9,745 bases of DNA from Acidimicrobiales bacterium (GTDB lineage: Bacteria; Actinomycetota; Acidimicrobiia; Acidimicrobiales; Poriferisodalaceae), in NCBI GenBank assembly GCA_020439485.1, contig JAGQSP010000079.1, positions 1-9,745 of the forward strand, in the 5' to 3' direction. This document shows, piece by piece, positions 8,833-9,745 of the stretch. Under the pieces are notes generated by a model. It ran no database searches. It was not told the DNA's origin and saw nothing but the letters and a program-made list of their open reading frames with translations. Made by a program: the position numbers and the translations under genes. Numbering within the stretch: the stretch's first letter is position 1; every line of letters starts with the position of its first letter.

Positions 8833-8847
8833 GCGGGACGCTATCCT
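8819..8847 (+). promoter_or_regulatory. Putative housekeeping promoter ahead of infA
   Basis: TTGGCT (8819-8824) and TATCCT (8842-8847) are separated by 17 bases, a reasonable sigma-70/SigA-type arrangement. It lies in the largest gap of the window. A start around 8853-8856 would give infA a leader of about 105 bases. The match is imperfect in both boxes and rests on inspection only. Confidence 0.4.
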
Positions 8848-8946
8848 GCAACGTCGGCCGAGTGCGCCCTTCCGCCGCTCGAGCTGCCGGCCACCACCGA
8901 CTTGCGTTCAGCACAATACGTGTCGTGCCTGAACTAGGTCATCTAC

Positions 8947-8952
8947 GAGGAG
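8947..8952 (+). promoter_or_regulatory. infA ribosome binding site (decides a CTG start)
   Basis: GAGGAG, extended by AAAG, is a near-ideal anti-16S match. It stands 7 bases from the CTG at 8960 and 28 bases from the only alternative conventional in-frame start, GTG 8981. Spacing therefore favours CTG as the initiation codon. Confidence 0.8.
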
Positions 8953-8959
8953 AAAGACA

Positions 8960-9184
8960 CTGCCGAAACCCAAAGACGATGTGATCGTCCTGGAAGGAAA
9001 GGTCGTCGAGCCACTTCCGGGAGCGATGTTCCGAGTTGAACTCGACAACGGGCACAGCGTGCTGGCCCACATAAGCGGCAAGATGCGGATGCACTACATC
9101 CGCATCCTTCCAGGAGACCGTGTTCAGGTCGAACTGACCCCCTACGACCTCAGCCGCGGTCGCATCACATATCGGTACAAGTAG
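8960..9184 (+). CDS. infA: Translation initiation factor IF-1, apparent CTG start
   Basis: IF1 occupies the A site of the small subunit during initiation and helps IF3 check the initiator tRNA. From CTG 8960 the protein has 74 residues, the normal length. It reads [20 protein letters not shown] and continues as an OB fold with [39 protein letters not shown] and [15 protein letters not shown]. The N-terminus [13 protein letters not shown] matches actinobacterial IF1 well. There is no ATG, GTG or TTG in frame between the TGA at 8930 and the GTG at 8981, and starting at 8981 would delete seven conserved residues and leave the binding site 28 bases away. CTG is therefore the best start, barring a base error. 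The gene follows a putative promoter and precedes rpmJ. Confidence 0.9.
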   Translation: MPKPKDDVIVLEGKVVEPLPGAMFRVELDNGHSVLAHISGKMRMHYIRILPGDRVQVELTPYDLSRGRITYRYK

Positions 9185-9282
9185 CCGGGCGCCAGCCAGG
9201 CTCACATCGTTCGGCACGCCCACCCGCAAGGTCGGGGAGGCTCTGACAAGGCGGCACTGCCAGAGGTCGTCATGAGGTCATC
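9185..9282 (+). other. 98-base infA-rpmJ spacer with possible stem-loop
   Basis: No gene fits here. A possible interrupted hairpin is formed by GCC (9218-9220) plus CCCG (9223-9226) against CGGG (9233-9236) plus GGC (9239-9241), with a 2x2 internal loop and a 6-base terminal loop. There is no T-tract. The right end holds the duplicated ribosome binding site/start unit before rpmJ. Many clusters have a much shorter spacer at this place. Confidence 0.4.
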
Positions 9283-9284
9283 GT
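9263..9284 (+). repeat. Tandem 11-base duplication of a binding site plus start codon
   Basis: GAGGTCGTCAT (9263-9273) is followed directly by GAGGTCATCGT (9274-9284), identical at 9 of 11 bases. Each copy carries a GAGGT ribosome binding core and leads into a start codon: ATG at 9272 for a four-codon frame (M-R-S-S, stop 9284-9286) and GTG at 9283 for rpmJ. The second copy supplies the rpmJ binding site. Confidence 0.6.
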
Positions 9285-9396
9285 GAAGGTAAAACCAAGC
9301 GTCAAGCGAATCTGCGACAAGTGCCGCGTCATCCGTCGGCGCGGTCGAGTTCAAGTCATTTGCACCAACCCTCGCCACAAGCAGCGCCAGGGATAG
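9283..9396 (+). CDS. rpmJ: 50S ribosomal protein L36, zinc-binding type, GTG start
   Basis: L36 is the smallest large-subunit protein and organises 23S rRNA near the GTPase centre. The 37 residues read [20 protein letters not shown] and then [17 protein letters not shown]. Three cysteines (C11, C14, C27) and His32 form the expected zinc site, so this is the C+ form that is often replaced by a cysteine-free paralogue under zinc limitation in actinobacteria. GTG 9283 follows GAGGT at 9274-9278. The family sequence starts exactly here, and the nearby ATG at 9272 is out of frame. The next gene, rpsM, begins 14 bases after the stop. Confidence 0.96.
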   Translation: MKVKPSVKRICDKCRVIRRRGRVQVICTNPRHKQRQG

Positions 9397-9410
9397 GGGA
9401 GTAGCAACCA

Positions 9411-9745
9411 ATGGCACGTATTGCCGGCATCGACATCCCCCGCGAAAAGCGCGTGGTCATCTCGCTCACCTACCTCTATGGCATCGGGCAGACCCGAGCC
9501 GAGAGCATCTGTGAGGCCACGGGCATCGACCCCAGCACGCGGGTCCGCGACCTCACCGATGACGAGGTCAACAACATCCGCGCCCACATCGACGAGAACT
9601 ACAAGGTCGAGGGCGACCTTCGCCGCGATGTGTCCCAGGACATCAAGCGCAAGATGGAAATCGGTTGCTACCAGGGACTGCGCCACCGCCGTGGCCTCCC
9701 GGTTCGTGGGCAGCGCACCCACACCAACGCTCGCACCCGCAAGGG
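9411..9745 (+). CDS. rpsM: 30S ribosomal protein S13 (partial, 3' end beyond window)
   Basis: S13 sits in the head of the small subunit, contacts the P-site tRNA and forms the A-site finger bridge with the large subunit. The visible 111 codons encode [20 protein letters not shown], then [14 protein letters not shown], the helical central part with [20 protein letters not shown], and [20 protein letters not shown] near the C-terminus. This covers almost the whole family length of about 120-125 residues; only the basic tail is missing. The ATG at 9411 follows GGGGAG (9396-9401) by 9 bases. The usual followers rpsK, rpsD, rpoA and rplQ would lie to the right. Confidence 0.97.
   Translation, partial: MARIAGIDIPREKRVVISLTYLYGIGQTRAESICEATGIDPSTRVRDLTDDEVNNIRAHIDENYKVEGDLRRDVSQDIKRKMEIGCYQGLRHRRGLPVRGQRTHTNARTRK

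Larger units (their letters stand above)
8803..8959 (+). other. 157-base intergenic region between adk and infA
   Basis: This is the only sizeable break in the otherwise packed cluster upstream of infA. It contains the small hairpin after adk, the putative promoter and the strong infA ribosome binding site. The base composition remains GC-rich, and no convincing gene is present on either strand: the reading frame running through it from inside adk has no homologue-like features. The map gene, often found here in actinobacteria, is missing with no recognisable remnant. Confidence 0.6.

Noticed and set aside
8286..8984. A 232-codon + frame running through adk and the gap into infA
   Set aside because: It is adk read out of frame and Arg-rich. 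It passes through the promoter-bearing gap and ends inside infA, with no conserved motif.
8925..8984. Possible small upstream frame starting GTG 8925 and overlapping the infA start
   Set aside because: There is no ribosome binding site in front of it, and its end at 8984 is not placed for coupling to CTG 8960.
8981..9184. infA starting at GTG 8981
   Set aside because: It would remove the conserved N-terminal residues of IF1 and lies 28 bases from the strong binding site; CTG 8960 fits both length and spacing.

Overview
The window is a contiguous piece of a bacterial S10-spc-alpha type ribosomal protein cluster, with all genes on the + strand. High GC, the gene order, a zinc-type S14 immediately after L5, frequent GTG starts and long Ala/Asp/Glu-rich tails on ribosomal proteins point to a high-GC Actinomycetota. 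The fused C-terminal domain on L22 makes me favour the class Acidimicrobiia, but that placement is inference.

Layout: the end of rpsS (1-57), rplV (with a long extra domain), rpsC, rplP, rpmC, rpsQ, rplN, rplX, rplE, rpsZ, rpsH, rplF, rplR, rpsE, rpmD, rplO, secY, adk, then a 157-base gap, infA, a 98-base gap, rpmJ, and the start of rpsM, which runs off the right edge. From rpsS to adk the genes are almost continuous. Many stop and start codons overlap (ATGA, TGATG, TAATG, GTGA), and most genes have a strong purine-rich ribosome binding site inside the end of the previous gene. This suggests one long transcript with translational coupling. The gap after adk holds a plausible promoter and is where methionine aminopeptidase (map) sits in many actinobacterial clusters; map is absent here.

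Together the genes supply large-subunit proteins (L22, L16, L29, L14, L24, L5, L6, L18, L30, L15, L36), small-subunit proteins (S19, S3, S17, S14, S8, S5, S13), the translocon pore SecY, adenylate kinase and initiation factor IF1.

This is core rather than accessory DNA. I see no mobile element, CRISPR array, RNA gene or defence system. The two observations most worth following up are (1) an L22 protein of 290 residues, made of a normal core, an acidic linker of about 110 residues and a compact aromatic/Gly-rich C-terminal module, and (2) infA, which appears to start at a CTG codon behind a strong ribosome binding site, giving a possible start-codon-dependent control of an initiation factor.
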